Position numbers and translations under genes: made by a program
In this document: in pieces, positions 44,161-57,522 of the stretch
How the letters are laid out: every line of letters begins with the position of its first letter
Numbering within the stretch: position 1 is the stretch's first letter
The notes under the pieces: generated by a model
What the model saw: only the letters and a program-made list of their open reading frames with translations
Databases searched by the model: none
Told to the model about the DNA's origin: nothing
Assembly: GCF_000203795.2 (NCBI RefSeq)
Contig: NW_006281112.1
Span: 222,452-286,451, forward strand
Source: Batrachochytrium dendrobatidis JAM81
Taxonomy: Eukaryota; Chytridiomycota; Chytridiomycetes; Rhizophydiales
DNA: 64,000 nt
Direction of reading: 5' to 3'

Positions 44161-47100
44161 ATGGTTTTCAAAAGACGGCACGGTGACAGTTTAATTATCG
44201 AGGACATTTTACCCATATATTCTGATTTTCGTTTGACAATGAGTATGTTCCTTGAAGGCTGCATTTTTCAATTTTTTCAAGAGTGTATATGCACTGAATG
44301 GATCTAAATTAAGCATGATGAAATGATACTCTTATTTCAAGAAATTCGGTACACCATTTACTAACCATGTAAATCTTACAAAATACTATGCTTTAGCACA
44401 AAGTACACCAGTCAATTTAAACAGTCCTGGATCAATAGAGCAATCTAAAGGAGGGTTTGTACTAAAAGTATCATCCAACAAATCAAACGAAGTACGATTT
44501 GAATGTGCAGACGTACAGCATCTGCACGGTCTTCTTGTTGAAATCAAAACAGCCATGGCAAAAGCAGGCAAGAGATGTTTGCTTGGTAGTTTTTGAGAGC
44601 GTTGAAAAACTTACTACAAGACAATTCTGATTTTATCATTCTGTAACAATTAGAGGCTATGGGGTATTTATCTTCTGGAAAGACTCATGCATGGAAGCGG
44701 TATTATGAACAAATGCGACAGGATACTTTACAAAGTGCAGGTAGATTCATATTAGTTTAAATGAGCACAATATTCACTATTTCTATTCAAGCTGATTTAC
44801 TTTTTAATCCCAAATTATCCGACTTGTCAATATTGTGGGTTTACAGATGGAGCGCTTGGAGTCCGGCCATCTTCAGCTTGTAAGCCATTGTGATATAACA
44901 TGTGCTTGATTAGAAACTTTGTTTCAAGTCTATCAATACTGGGACTGACTCCTAGTTTGAATTTTACAGATCGAATCAATTCCTCTGTTTCAAATCCATT
45001 TATTAGTCATGAGAGCAACGTTTCTGCAAATATACTAAAGTCGATCAAAGACAGCTGGGCAGCCCAAGAACTTAGAAAGCGCGAAATGCAATTTTCAGAT
45101 TATTCCAAACTCAAGTAAGCGCTTTTTTTAGTCTCAGCCTTTTATTACACTGTATAGTGTGCATGTTTATGAATTATATACTGCAATAGACTATGTGTTG
45201 GATCCTGGAACGTTAATGGTCGTCTGGCAAGTGAGTCGCTGGTGCCATGGCTTGGATCAAAAGAGGCCGAGGATCCAGATATGTACATATTGGGGTATGT
45301 CGAGACTTTCAGAGACTAATATGGCAAAAATATACGTTGTATTTACTTTTTTGAAATATATTAGGTTTCAAGAAGTTGATCTCAGTACCGAAGTTTATAT
45401 TATTGGTAACAATAATATGAAAGAAGAGGAGTGGAGCACTGCAATTGAAGCAGCATTAGTTGCTTCACGCACAGACAAGTACATTAAAGTATTTTTTTGC
45501 AGTATAAGATTCACTTCAAGTGCGAAATCATTGTGCTGACTAAATACTCATTTGATTTTTTCTATAGATTGCTTCGAAACAGCTAATTGGTATGCTCATG
45601 ATTGTATACATTCGACGTTCCCTCTATCCGTTTTTGCATGACGTGTCTACTGAGTCTGTTGGAACTGGTATTCTGGGAATGATGGTGCGTTATTTTTGTT
45701 TTTGGATTTACGCTTGCTGCTTCAAAGTATTTAATTTCTTACGCACCGCAATCCTATATCATGCGCTTGTTTTAAATAGGGAAACAAGGGTGCAGTGGGG
45801 ATTCGATTGAAACTTTTTGATTCATACCTCTGTTTTGTAAATGCACATCTTGCCGCGGATACCAGCATGGTAGACCGACGAAACCAAGACTATCAGGAGA
45901 TATGTCGTCGTCTATCATTTCCATTACAGTCACATTTCAAAAATTATATTGCATATGCACAAGCCAATGCATGGGTTTGTAATTCAATGGACGCTGCCCC
46001 TTCATTAAGCGGATTTCCTACAGGAGGTGGAGCTACCATGTCCAATGACAATCTATTTAATTTAAATCGTGTTTTATTGTCAGCATTCGATGCAGAGTAT
46101 GTTTTTCAAATGCTGGACTGAGATTAAAACAGTATTGATTTTAATTATGATTTAGCCATCTAATTTGGGTAGGAGATTTAAATTATCGTGTACCCATATC
46201 TGATGCCGAGGCAAAAGCAATGATCGAAAGCAATCGTCTTGAAGAACTTCTCAATTTTGATCAGGTAAATATCTATTTTTCAAGTATTCAATTTTATATG
46301 CGGACTGTAGAGAGTTTGGTCATTTCGCTCCAATATTTTTCAAATTGCTTTTATTTGAGGATTAAACTTTGAAATGATATACTTGATGCATCGTGTAGCT
46401 GGGAATTGAACAGGCTGCTAGTAGGTGCTTTAACGGCTTTAATGAAGGCCAGATTTGTTTCCCACCGACATACAAGTATGACGTGGGCACGTCTAGATAT
46501 GACACTAGGTACAGTGATTTTATTGTAACTAGAAGCTTGTTTATGGGATGTTTCTATGTTGTTGTCACGATCACCACGCTTTGATGCCTGACTTTCATTA
46601 TATAGTGAAAAAAAACGATCGCCTTCGTGGTGTGACAGAATATTGTGGTTTAAAAACCCTTTAAAAGTTGACGATCCAGAATGGCTTACCATTACCAGCT
46701 ATGACTCTGTGCAGCAACTAAGCATGAGCGATCATAAACCTGTTCGAGCTCACTTTGTGGCAAAGGTGTGTATAGACTTGTTTTTGGGATTGGGAATTTG
46801 AATATAAAATGGAATGATTTGTTATATACACAAGTATTAACATTTATGAAACTGGCAGATCAGAAAGCTGAACAATGAGAAACTCTGCGAGTCCCAAGAT
46901 GAAATTACACGCGGTATGGATAAGTTTGAAAATGAGGCCCAGCCAGATTTGGTGCCAGACTCAAACCAGGTTCAATTTGGCAATGTACGGTTTATGGTTC
47001 CTACAACTAGAACAATCGAAGTGGAAAACAAAGGCCAGGTATGTATAGTCTTGCAGTTGATAAACTCGCCTATAGTCTGAACGGTTCAACTTGGCAATGC

Positions 47101-49039
47101 TTTGAATTTACAATTTTTTTGTGTTGGGGAAATGTAGGTAATTGCACAATATCGATTTATATCTCCTGCATCCGATGATCGTATCTGTAAGCCATGGTGC
47201 TATGTTAGTCCATCTACAGGCACATTGATTCCAGGTATTGGTTGCTGTGTTTAAATTTATTTCAAGCAAAAACTACGTGTAGCTAAAGCTATTCAATCTT
47301 GTCGAAATTTAGGAGGAAAGATATATATAGACATTACAATTTTGGTTGACAAGTCAACTTCCCCTAAACTAAATGCCGGAAGAGATCACTTGGAGGATAT
47401 TTTGATTCTTCATACAGAGAATGGAAAAGACCATTTTATCACAATTTCTGGAAAATGGCTACCATCATCGTTTGGAAATCCTCTTGGTGTCTTGTGCAGA
47501 CTTGCTCGTCCTATACGTAGCTGCACCTTGACCGAGCTCTGTGCTTTGTATGAAGAGGTGGAGAAGGCCAAGTCAAGTCAGGGTGGAAAATCCAACATCA
47601 CTGGTAGTACAGGGAATATTGTTGACACTGCGAATTTGGCTGAAGCTAATGACGAAGTTCAAACTAATTACGACTCTCCAAGTCCCATTCCGCCTGCGCA
47701 AGTAGGAGATCGACTGAGTTTTCCTCGAGAACTTTGGCGTATTATTGACTTTATCTACAAGTTTGGAATGGATGTGGTGAGTATCAAAATGATATGGTTT
47801 AATCATGTTTTGTTGAATGATATTGCATTGAAGCGCATGCCACTAATTTACCTTTTCAACAACTATACGCAAGGACAATTTATTTCTTTCCACTGGTGAT
47901 TCTGCCGTTACCGAGTATTTAAGAGAATGCTTGGATACTGGGGTAGAGTTTGATCTTTCTGTTTTGCTGAGTGACGAGATTCCCGAAAATGAAGTCGATA
48001 CCCCATGCGAATCGCCTAGTGGACAATCATCGCCAATTCCCACTGACCAGTTGCAACAGCAAACTCAATCTCTGACTAATACTATTGTTTCTGATCAGTC
48101 TATCAATATTGAAGAGCTATTATCAAATCTATCAAAGTCGAATACTGCGTCTATGCCATATGTCAAATTACCTCGCCCACGTGGTCGAGCTGTATCGGTT
48201 CACTCTGCAGCAGAAACACTCTTGAGACTACTTGAAGCACTACCAGAGCCTATTATTCCCACATTTCTTCATCGTCGCTGTGTATTAGAAGGGTATCTTA
48301 CGTTTGCCGCGGCTCGGCAGATTATCCAGTTTTTACCAAAGGATCACTATAGTGCTTTTATGTATACCACATGTTTTTTAAGAGAGGTTCTGGCCAACTA
48401 TCGCGGCCGTGGAGGGTTAGACGAGGAAAAGTTAGGTAGGAGAATCGCATTATAATTTCTATTACCGTGATTATTAAAAGACTAGGAGATATACTTTTGG
48501 GTTTGATTTGCACAACTATTGCAGAACCAATATTTGAAAGTTTTTTGCTTGTGGGGTTTCTGTATACGCCAAGTTTAATGACTTTTACTGTTTTTGGATC
48601 AATAGCGCGACTGTTTGCTCCTATTCTGCTACAGATTATGAATCTAGACGACAATCCGAAAAATGGCTTTTCTGCTATTGGTGTTGGATCAACCATTGGC
48701 ACTACAAACAATGCTGGTGCAAGTACTAGTGCACTACCTCATGTAACGGGTAAAGGAGGCGGTACTTTTTCGCCCAATGCCAGCTCTGTAGCAGTTGGTT
48801 TATCACCGCCCAAGTCAACGTCTTCGTATCTTAGCAGTGTACTTTTTGGAGCAATAGGTGGACAATGGAACAGCCACTCTCAGCAGCAATCGCAACAGTC
48901 GACTCAACAAAAAGTGAATGCGGCAATGATTGGTCCCCCTATCCCTCCTGAAGCTACTTCTGCTGGTGGGATTGAAACCTGGAATCGAAAGCGATGGATG
49001 TTTTTGAGGCATTTTCTTGAACAGAACAATCACCTATAG
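44161..49039 (+). CDS. OCRL/INPP5B-type inositol polyphosphate 5-phosphatase with ASH and RhoGAP domains
   Basis: A large multi-exon gene. An N-terminal PH-like part (MVFKRRHGDSLIIEDILPIY; FVLKVSSNKSNEVRFECAD) is followed by a linker. The 5-phosphatase catalytic domain begins near 45192 (SWNVNGR) and continues with FQEVDLSTE, GNKGAVGIR (about 45782), FVNAHLAAD, WVGDLNYR (about 46170), PPTYKYDVG, the hallmark PSWCDRILW (about 46625) and SDHKPVRAHF. An ASH domain follows (FGNVRFMVPTTRTIEVENKG ... HFITISGKWLPS). A RhoGAP-like domain (FPRELWRIIDFIYK; LLRLLEALPEPIIPTFLHRR) completes it. The stop is TAG 49037-49039. Such enzymes remove the 5-phosphate of PI(4,5)P2 at endosomes, Golgi and cilium base. 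The first exon junction (44236 to about 44338) does not splice in frame as I placed it, so the start is tentative. Confidence 0.87.
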
Positions 49040-49465
49040 CGTAACAATCTATCCATAATCCAACCTGTTTTCAGATTATATTTTTGAATAGAAGCCATAT
49101 GTTTTGCACTCGAGTTTTTACTTGTGCACGGTGTGTATTGTAGAGCATTCATTTGATTGGATGGCTGCTGTAGAACCAAGACTATCTTGATTGAATATTG
49201 CAAATGGGTTTAATCAAAAGTTAAATAGCACACTGGTTGTAGATTTAGATGCGTAAATTGTTGAAATCATCTAAAGTATATTGTTTATTATAGTCTAGAG
49301 AGATACTAAAGTGTCGTTCAATATTTGAATTACCATCTTGTAGATCTTGCAAATGCACGATTCTATTGTCAGAAATTTGTGAAAATCTGCATTGAAAACC
49401 ATGTTCAAAATCATCTGCTATTTCTACACTTCAATCCACAAGTTTGTCCATTCACTTGACTCGAT

Positions 49466-49795
49466 ATGCAAGAGTTTAGATTCTTTCCACACTGGTTCTA
49501 CCGTCCAAATGCACCATTTTTAAATGGAAGTCTCCCAGAAGGCATGAAGGATCCTTGGGCTCGTCGTGAAGCCTGGCGTTCTCATCCTTTCTTTTCCTTG
49601 AAGAGTCGCATAGGACTTATGATTCCTGGACTCACTGCCGGACTGGCCAGTCTTGGCCTATACATTCTCTACGACCAGTGGTATACTACTAAAGGCCCAG
49701 GAGCTGCAGAAGCACAGTATTGGAAAGACTGGATGGTGGAGAGAGAGAAACGGCTTCACAGCGAAGGCCAGTCGCATTCAACAGAGGCACATTGA
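49466..49795 (+). CDS. NDUFB3: NADH:ubiquinone oxidoreductase subunit B12 (NDUFB3)
   Basis: A single-exon ORF of 109 residues. The N-terminal segment is followed by the family signature DPWARREAWRSHPFFSLKSR (about residues 29-48). A single membrane helix (IGLMIPGLTAGLASLGLYIL) and a short charged C-terminus (WKDWMVEREKR) come next. The subunit is an accessory component of the membrane arm of mitochondrial complex I. Its presence means this fungus keeps complex I, unlike budding yeast. The start is the only upstream ATG in frame. Confidence 0.88.
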   Translation: MQEFRFFPHWFYRPNAPFLNGSLPEGMKDPWARREAWRSHPFFSLKSRIGLMIPGLTAGLASLGLYILYDQWYTTKGPGAAEAQYWKDWMVEREKRLHSEGQSHSTEAH

Positions 49796-50692
49796 CACTA
49801 TACTGCCACTACCTGGCTTATCCGAGGATTGTTTCGACTCCTAATGGAACGTCCTTGGTTGATCTTGTCTCAGTTTCTAGCAGCTATCTCAACACAGCTG
49901 TAGCTTGTTTTCCATTGGCACTACCATAATACTCGTGAATTTAATGAAGATCTAGTTGTGTTCAAGCATACTGCTGTTTCAGTAGACTATTGATTCCCAT
50001 TTCTCAAGTATTGACTCGATTTGTTTCTATTTACGAAATGAATCTTTTAAGCCATTGCTGATCGTTATCAATGCCATTACTATTGGCAATGCTAATGTTT
50101 GTAGTCGATATGCGGCTTGGTAGAACATACAGTCAAGATGGTTGCATTGTAATTTTTGGATTGGTAAATCATTGTAAACGCCGAGTTATTTCTCCAGCCA
50201 TTAACTAGACAGAATATACCAGCGAGATTGCGCAACTCTTTCAAGTTGCAGTGCAGTTGTCACCAAATAACATAAAGGCACGCTCAAACTAACCAATTGA
50301 ATTAACAGTCAACGCTATCAGCAATCTGCCTTGTTTGGTGAGTTTCTTTATATGCGCGACGTCCAAATCATCCGAGTCTTGTTTATTGTTGCTATTCGCA
50401 ATTCACAACTGCCCTTATCTGCTAAATAGTAGCTCTTGTTCATTCATGGTAATTTGATGTGTAGGATCAACGTCTTATTGCATAACTAATCGTTTTAATA
50501 ATAAGCTTGGAAACAAATAATTCTATACTTTAGACTTGACAAGTCGACTAAGATAGTTCATGCCAGTTTAGACAGTATATCAATTTTAAAATAAATAAAT
50601 AGATGCTCAATGGCAAACAGGATCATGACATCCACAATCAAAATAGATGGAGAGAAAATGAAAAAAGTCGAATCGATTTGACAAGTATTGCT
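49796..50692. other. Intergenic region, nothing recognised
   Basis: This is the 3' side of two convergent genes (NDUFB3 and RPB6). No ORF with coding character, no RNA gene and no repeat family member was found. Confidence 0.5.
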
Positions 50693-51379
50693 TTACTCTG
50701 GCGGAATCAATTCTTGCACAGACCAATCCTCCCAACTTCCATCAGGCATAAATCTTCTAACCATTAGCGGGACTTTCCGTTCACGCAATTCCTTCATAGC
50801 AATCTGTAGCGGATCTGATTCACCAGTAAGATCGACCATTACAGGTGCATTCATACTGATTTGTAATGCACGGGTGCCAAGAATACGAGCCTTTTCATAT
50901 TTAGTCATATAGGGAGTTGTCATACGCTGATCTTTAGGTATAGGTCCTGGACCAGTCGTTCCGCTAACACCTCGAGCATCCTAAATATAAAATACATTAG
51001 AGTTTGTAAAAAATAAAGTAAAATTCATGTCATTTTGAGTAGATTACAAATGAATCTGCGTCCTGTTACAAGACACTGGGATGTCATGCTCGAATAGTTT
51101 TTCAATATTCAAACATTTTTGAAACTTTATGCAAGCTACCCAATTAGTCATGTACTGAAAAGCAATTAATCAGGGTTTGAAAATATTGTCCAGACTGATG
51201 ACAATTTGAGATTATCTTACTTGATCATCCTGACCATTTGGAAGCACCTCCATTCGCTCAGTATGGGTTTGTCCATACTCGTCCTGATCTTCCAAAAGTG
51301 GTTCATCACCAGCTTCATCGTATTCTATAGGTTCATCATATGGATCACCTCCGCCGCCATCGCTCCCATAATCCGACAT
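50693..51379 (-). CDS. RPB6: RNA polymerases I, II and III shared subunit RPB6 (ABC23)
   Basis: Two exons, 51379-51222 and 50981-50693. The first encodes the acidic N-terminal tail ([20 protein letters not shown]). The second encodes the core: [56 protein letters not shown], and the ending [13 protein letters not shown]. This is the omega/RpoK-family fold that latches the largest subunit. Length (about 148 residues) and all signature blocks fit. The splice donor GTAAGATA and acceptor TTTAG are clear. Confidence 0.95.
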
Positions 51380-51689
51380 TTCTGAGCGTCTAGAAAGAAA
51401 TGAGTTTGAAAGTTTTAGTCTTTGGCTGAAAAGAATTTGCTGCAGCAATTTACCCAAAATTACAATTCAAACAAAATTGGCCATAATTTAAAATCACGTG
51501 AATATGATTAAGCCACAATGTCTCACATCTGCCAATCCAACATTTATCTAAAGCTTGCATTTGCTGAACTTGAGCCAATTGTCAAACAACAAAACCTGGA
51601 AAGCTGGCAAAAATCAATTTTATTGGACTGAAAAGATGGTTTGTTAACAGACAAGTAGTCGGAATGGGTAAAACAAAGCAATGATTATT

Positions 51690-54554
51690 TTACTGAGATG
51701 GATGAATAAATGTGCATTCTTGATCATATTTGCAATTTGGATAAAATGTGCATTTCTCCTTTGGATGAAAGTATGCGCAATCATGGTCTTTCTTGTGGCA
51801 AGAATCCCCGAATTTGCACTTTATCCGATTGATCTTGTTAGAGGCCAATCCACGCTTTGGGGAATCGATTTTGGACTGGGCCAGGAGTTGTGAGGTGGAT
51901 TTGGAAGATGGGAAAGTATGGCTGGTCTTTTCAGGGAAAAACGCATATTGATGTGCACTGGTACTTTTTTGCTGATAAAAAGGTGTATTTTTCTGACGGT
52001 TGGTATCTTTGGTCTCATGAAAAATTGAATCAAGCATATTTTGAGCAAAGTAATCAACAGAAGTTGAAGATGGAACGGTGGTTGGCTTGATAGCAGTGTC
52101 AAAGTTTGAATCGTGCGTATTTATGGCATCGAATGGCTCGGCAAGCACGTATGGAAATGAACTGGCGTGACGTAGTGGCGACAATGATTGCTCAAAGTTT
52201 ACCTGGCTTGGTTTCTGATCGATATTTGCCTCGTATCCTGCAGGATAAAAGCTTTCACAATTTATATTAAAGCCATTAAATACCTGAGGAGTTGGATTGG
52301 AATTGGCAGTTTTGATATTCGATGTATGGCTGTCTTCAAATGAAAAATCTAATGGTTCAAAACAGCAATGTCAATACCAGCATTAGAGTATTTGTATAAA
52401 TCATACTAGTCTTTACTCACTAGGAACAAATTCAGGAGCAGCCAAATTAAATGAAGCTGTAGTAGAAAATTCCTTTGAAGACCGAGAAGACGGGTGATGC
52501 TTCTGATTAGAAACCAGTGATGCACTCTGCCGAGGTTTCGAGGTAAGCTCCTTGTCAACTGGAGCCCAAACAGAAGGTGTAGATGAGATAAAACTCTCTA
52601 CAAAAGGTGATCGTGGGGATTCTAGACTAGCACTGTGGTCTGTTTTCTGTAAATCGGTATTCTTTACAGATAAAACAACGCTCATAGGACTGTCCAAGGC
52701 AATCTTTGTCAGTGTGACTGAATTTAGAGCTTTTACAGGAAATTCAACAAGAGCAGCCTTTTCAGTCAATTCGAAATCAGCACTCGTATCAACCAAACCA
52801 TTAGCTACGTCCAATTCAGGGCATAAAGTAGTCGATACGTCGACCTTTTTTAGCTCCTTGGAATTAGTATCATACGATTCATTATTGTCCATACAGACAG
52901 TCTTGTTCAGATTTGTGCAAGTGTCTTTAACATCCTGTGATGCAATAGCGGTACTCTGCTCAAGTTTTTCTGAAACTCCATTAGGAATGTGCAGATTCTG
53001 TATATCATATGCAATCTTATTAGCCAGTTGAGTAAATAAAGGTTATTTCATCGTAGTCAATCATGATGTTTAGTTTTGAAAATAAAAAGGTAACACTGCA
53101 TGCATTTGTCAAACAAGCAGCTTACATTGTGCAAATGTTCCTGCAAAACGGCATCCTCTTCCTTTTCTTCCATAATAGGCGATAAAGGGGATGCTTGGTT
53201 TTGGCTATAGGACTCTATTGCAATCGATGTTTCCAAACCTATATCTAGTATTTGCGATTGCAAGTCTGCTTTGGATTGATCTGCTTTGATTGTGATTGTA
53301 CCAGAATATTCGTCTTGATCATATGAGCTGAGCTGCTGTAATATTTCAGCAAGTTCACGTCTTTTATCGGGATCAGCCCCCATGACTTCAAGTACTGACT
53401 CGAGAGTTTCTTGTGCTGAAGGCATGCCATTGGGTACATATGCCTCTAATTCATCACTTATGATATCAATGTCATTATTATTGATGAATATAGCGTCAGA
53501 ATAGCTGGGGTGCTCTAGATCGTAGGAGTATTTTGTATCGTGTTGATCTTCTGTCATTTGTGGAAAAAGAATTCCCTCGGATGTAGCATTTGGCTCTGAT
53601 AAAGCAGTAAAAAATAAAGTTGAAATATAGTTAATTATCGACTATCTGAGCATCAAAATTAGCTACAAATATTTACCGAGTTTGGGTGATTTAATCGAGA
53701 CTGCTTTGATGTCATTATTAGACAAGTCTGCTGTAAAGAAAACAGAGTTGCTTTTCGACTCTTTTGTATCAGCAAGTGCAATATTTTCCAATGGCAGCTT
53801 ATATGGCTGCATCATGTCAACAAGATCATCCGAGTCTAACAAATCAGCACTAAAAGCAGTAGAGTCACTCAAAGAATTTATGGCAAGGTCTTGATTGCTA
53901 CTAGCACCCAGCTGTGTATGAATGAATATTGCATTAAAAATCCATATTGATTGATCAGTAACTTGTTCATGTAAATGAAATATTGAATGAGGATGTCAAC
54001 GTGCACAGTAAACAACCAATCTCATAGAATGACGAGTGTCCAAAACTAATCATGGATTCTATCATATGATGCACGGTGTGTTTTGAAGAATAAAGTCAAT
54101 TTGTAGTAGGAAAGCGCAACATTCAACCATTGGCTATTCCGAAGCAGAATAGTGGCAATCACTGCAAAATAAATACAAGAAATGCACCATATTACGTGAA
54201 TACAGCTGCCAAGGCAATAGTGATTACAAATGACTTCAAGAAAATAGAGCAAGAAATAGAATATCATATGGCGAAACAATGGTATTGGTATCATACTTGT
54301 GGTGTAACGTAGCCGGAATCAGGTACAGCCGACTCTTTAGCCCTGCTCAACTTTTCGGGTTTTGTGGCAGACGACAAAACGGGCTTGTTTTCTTGTTCGT
54401 CCAAAGACGATACATTGGATTTCTTGTTCTTTTTGCGACTTTTTTTCCCTTGTGGTTTGGGTGGATCAATGGTAGAGAATGTAAGCACACCAATAAAGAG
54501 TGCGGCTATAGAAAAAATCACAATGCGGGTAGCAGTGCAGTGTGAAAATGCCAT
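51690..54554 (-). CDS. CCCH zinc finger protein with Nab2/ZC3H14-type fingers, possibly membrane-anchored
   Basis: Exons on the minus strand are about 52230-51690, 52348-52282, 53000-52425, 53599-53128, 53912-53675 and possibly 54554-54303. The C-terminus carries two short fingers, CKFGDSCHKKDHDCAYFH and CTFYPNCKYDQECTFIH, with the C-x5-C-x5-C-x3-H spacing of the Nab2 type, known to bind poly(A) RNA. Most of the rest is Ser/Asp-rich and disordered. The proposed first exon encodes a short N-terminus and a hydrophobic anchor (IVIFSIAALFIGVLTF) followed by KSRKKNKKS; it joins the next exon in phase through a donor CAA-GTATGA. The intron between them holds a MITE. If the first exon is instead a separate small gene (it ends at a TGA at 54291), the finger protein would start within the 53912-53675 exon. 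Confidence 0.65.
53965..54210. repeat. MITE copy, inverted relative of the one at 58893
   Basis: The right end at 54190-54208 (ATATTACGTGAATACAGCTG) is the family terminus. The body is the reverse complement of 58893-59105 with scattered changes; shared blocks include TTCTTCAAAACACACCGTGC and GAGATTGGTTGTTTACTGTG on the other strand. It lies in a probable intron of the CCCH gene. Confidence 0.75.
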
Positions 54555-54815
54555 GGTGAATTGGAAGTTTTTTGTCGAAACAATAGAAACCCAAAGATGA
54601 ATGTGATCCTAATATGACAGTAAAGACTATGTAGCCAAGAAGTGCAATGAGCTCGACACCACAATTCCAATAAACTTGAAATACTCGAAAAAACGAATTC
54701 CAATTTGCTTATAAACCAGGTCACGTGAATACCAAAGGCTTTCATCAACTCACGTCAGTCCTGAGGGTGTCTTGCCAATCATAAAAGTGCAGATTGACGA
54801 CCACAGACAGCGTAA

Positions 54816-56979
54816 ATGAGCATCAACCAATTGCTGGACTCGTATGGCTTACAAGGAATTCATCCAGAGTGGATATCACAGTGTATTGAATACATTCAAA
54901 CTAATGCTACCAATCAATCGCAAATACTAGATCTTTTATTGGAGCAAATCCTTCATTCTGACCTGTCTGAAATGATGGTATATCCCTCAGTATCTGCCTT
55001 GCCACAACGTATAGATATGCTGCATGATATCGTACTAGCTCCGAATAGTAATTCATCTGCTCTTACTGCTACAAATAATCAAGGTTTGAAAATGCACTTG
55101 TGCAAATATGCGAGTCCGAACTCTGGCGATTCGACGCAGTGCCAATTGCTTGCTGAATAATTTAAATTGATATTTAGGATCTCCAACTTGTTACATACTA
55201 CAAATAAATGATATTATGGAAATTGGTCATTCAGTACATTCAATGCTGAATCTTATCTTGGAGAGAAAGCCAAAGCGTGGCGAGCCTCCTACTCCAGGTG
55301 AACTGCAGCTTCCTCGTAAAATGTTGCAACTCACACTTTCTGATGGAGGCCAGATCTGTACTGGAATAGAGTACACCCCAATGGGCCAGATAAACTTACT
55401 CACTCCTCTCGGTACAAAGGTTGTGTTTTTATGCTGTCTCTAGATTTTACATGCCAAACCCAACAACCATCGTCAAATCTGAATTGATGGTTGACTCGCC
55501 ACATTTTACTATTAATCACTAATGCTACCGTTGAGTAGATTTTGATATCAAATGTTCGTGTTAGTCGGGGCATATTATTGCTAAGTTCAGCAAACACAAA
55601 AGTGCTTGGTGGTTCAATTTCAGAAATGAATGCTTTGGACCCATTGATTCGCCTGGAAAATACTTTGAAAAGTCTTTTAAATAGGTATATTTATAGGCCA
55701 TCAAAACTGTCATGCATCTATTATTCAGATATCTGATATAAAATATATTTCAATGTACAGAGGCGAAGATTCATCTGATGATTCAAAAATCAACAATGCT
55801 GCCATCAATTCGTCTGTTTCAACAAATCAGAATAACCAAACGATCAAGCCATCATCGAATCAGGATCTCGATATCAAACTCGAAACAGATTTAACTTGGC
55901 AGCCTCAACGATCAATGAAACATTCTCAAGACAATCCCGACCACTATACCACAAAAAACTTTTCAGATACTCATCGGCAAGCTAAAATTCAAGACCCTAT
56001 ACTTGGGACTAGATCTGATCACAATCTTCAAAATCGCTCAAAGGATTTGAAAACCCCCTCCAGTACCTTGCATCAAGCAGAGTTTTCCTCCTGTATACAA
56101 AATCACACTTTTCCACCCACTACTAATGCAACTTCAATCGATAGTATGCACTCTTTTGCACAGGAAAATGTCAACACAGCATCATCCTCACGAGTCTGCA
56201 ATCCTATTATCCCCCAGAGCTCATTGGAGACTTACAATACCAAACCATCAATTACTGCTGATACATCATTTGATAGCTATGATGATGACGATGAAATACA
56301 TATTCTTTCTCCGGTGGACAGGTAGCTGTGTATACGCCTACGCGACATTTATGCACTTGTATTTTTTGTATTACTGATGGAATTATACTATGTATTTTTA
56401 GATGCAAAATTTCCGAACTGGAAGGCCTGATTGCTCTCTGGTAAGTATGCACCTGGCTTCTAATTGGCTACATTGTATGCTAAAAAACTATTAGCATTCA
56501 AAAAACAGTCAATGTTGCTGCTCAATTATCATCTTGGGAAAAGCTTGCAGTGACTTCCGAAGGCTATTCCCTTCGTGTTACATTAAATGACAAACACTCG
56601 ACATGCTCTGCGTTGCTTAGCAAACCTGTAGGTGCCTTTAATGATTGACAGTTGTAAAACCCACTTGATGGTAACATGGGCTAAACTATTTTACAGATCA
56701 TTGCCAGCAGATTGGGTATGAGTCATCAGGAGTTACGCTCTTTGCGAAGTAGTCCCGAAGGATTAAAAAAACTACAAAATGTATGCTCATCAACTATATT
56801 ATTTTTCAATGTCTGGCACTTTAAAGTATTCAACATTTGATATTCACATGCTTTTAATTTAGATTCTCAAGAATTTTTATCATTCTTTGAAAGATTTTTG
56901 TGGAGTATTTACTTTGAATCTTCCTGAGCCTGGAGAAGCTGGACTGGAAATAATCCAGATAATGGAAGATTCTTTATAA
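54816..56979 (+). CDS. RMI1: RecQ-mediated genome instability protein 1 (RMI1)
   Basis: A multi-exon gene starting MSINQLLDSYGLQGIHPEWI (54816). The first exon is the N-terminal helical region. The OB1 domain follows with LQINDIMEIGHSVHSML (about 55198), LPRKMLQLTLSDGGQ, GIEYTPMGQINLLTPLGTK, ILISNVRVSRGILLL and NTKVLGGSISEMNAL, the strongest RMI1 signature. A long Ser/Asn/Gln-rich region (55753-56322) links it to a C-terminal OB-like domain (IALW; VNVAAQLSSWEKLAV; YSLRVTLNDKHSTCSAL) that ends at TAA 56979. RMI1 is the partner of Sgs1/BLM and Top3 in dissolving double Holliday junctions. The C-terminal OB fold is known in metazoan RMI1 but is absent from budding yeast. Confidence 0.83.
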
Positions 56980-57112
56980 AATAGCTCAACAGTGTTCCTA
57001 TTGCATCTGTTATTTGAGTTTGGTGCATGTAAGTTACCAGCTGTATTTCTATACCTTTATTCAGAAAAATTGTAATGAAAGCATTTTGGCGAGTCTTGAT
57101 TTGGAATAATTT

Positions 57113-57522
57113 GCAGCCGTATTACATAAAATGGAATACCAAAGTTAAAATATATGATAAACAGTCACGTTTGATTGGTGCCAATCTTACTGTGCAACAT
57201 TGCACTTTGAACTCTTAGTTACTGATATTCCTTTGTGCTCATTCGTGTACAAAAATACAGAGCAAGTGATCACATTTCTATTTCAATGCATTCCACATCC
57301 TTGACACTTGCTCAGTATCCAGCTCTCCTTTCCTTTAGCTTAAACATTGGTGATTGACATGTATACTTGCATTCCCGAGATGTTTTCTTGAACTAGAACG
57401 CAAACATATATGATATTAGATACAGCAGAGCTTCTATAAAAAATAGCGAATATTTGACCACTGTTTATTCCAGAGCAAAATAGAGTCAATACAAGTGTTT
57501 TATTTTACGTGAATACGGCTGT
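57113..57522. repeat. MITE copy in the RMI1 to EF-hand-gene interval
   Basis: The left end GCAGCCGTATTACATAAAAT (57113) and the inverted right end TTTTACGTGAATACGGCTG (about 57503-57521) are among the best-preserved ends of the family, followed by TA. The interior differs from the 37407 type. The remaining sequence up to 58018 shows no gene; the 57547-57759 ORF is unsupported. Confidence 0.75.
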
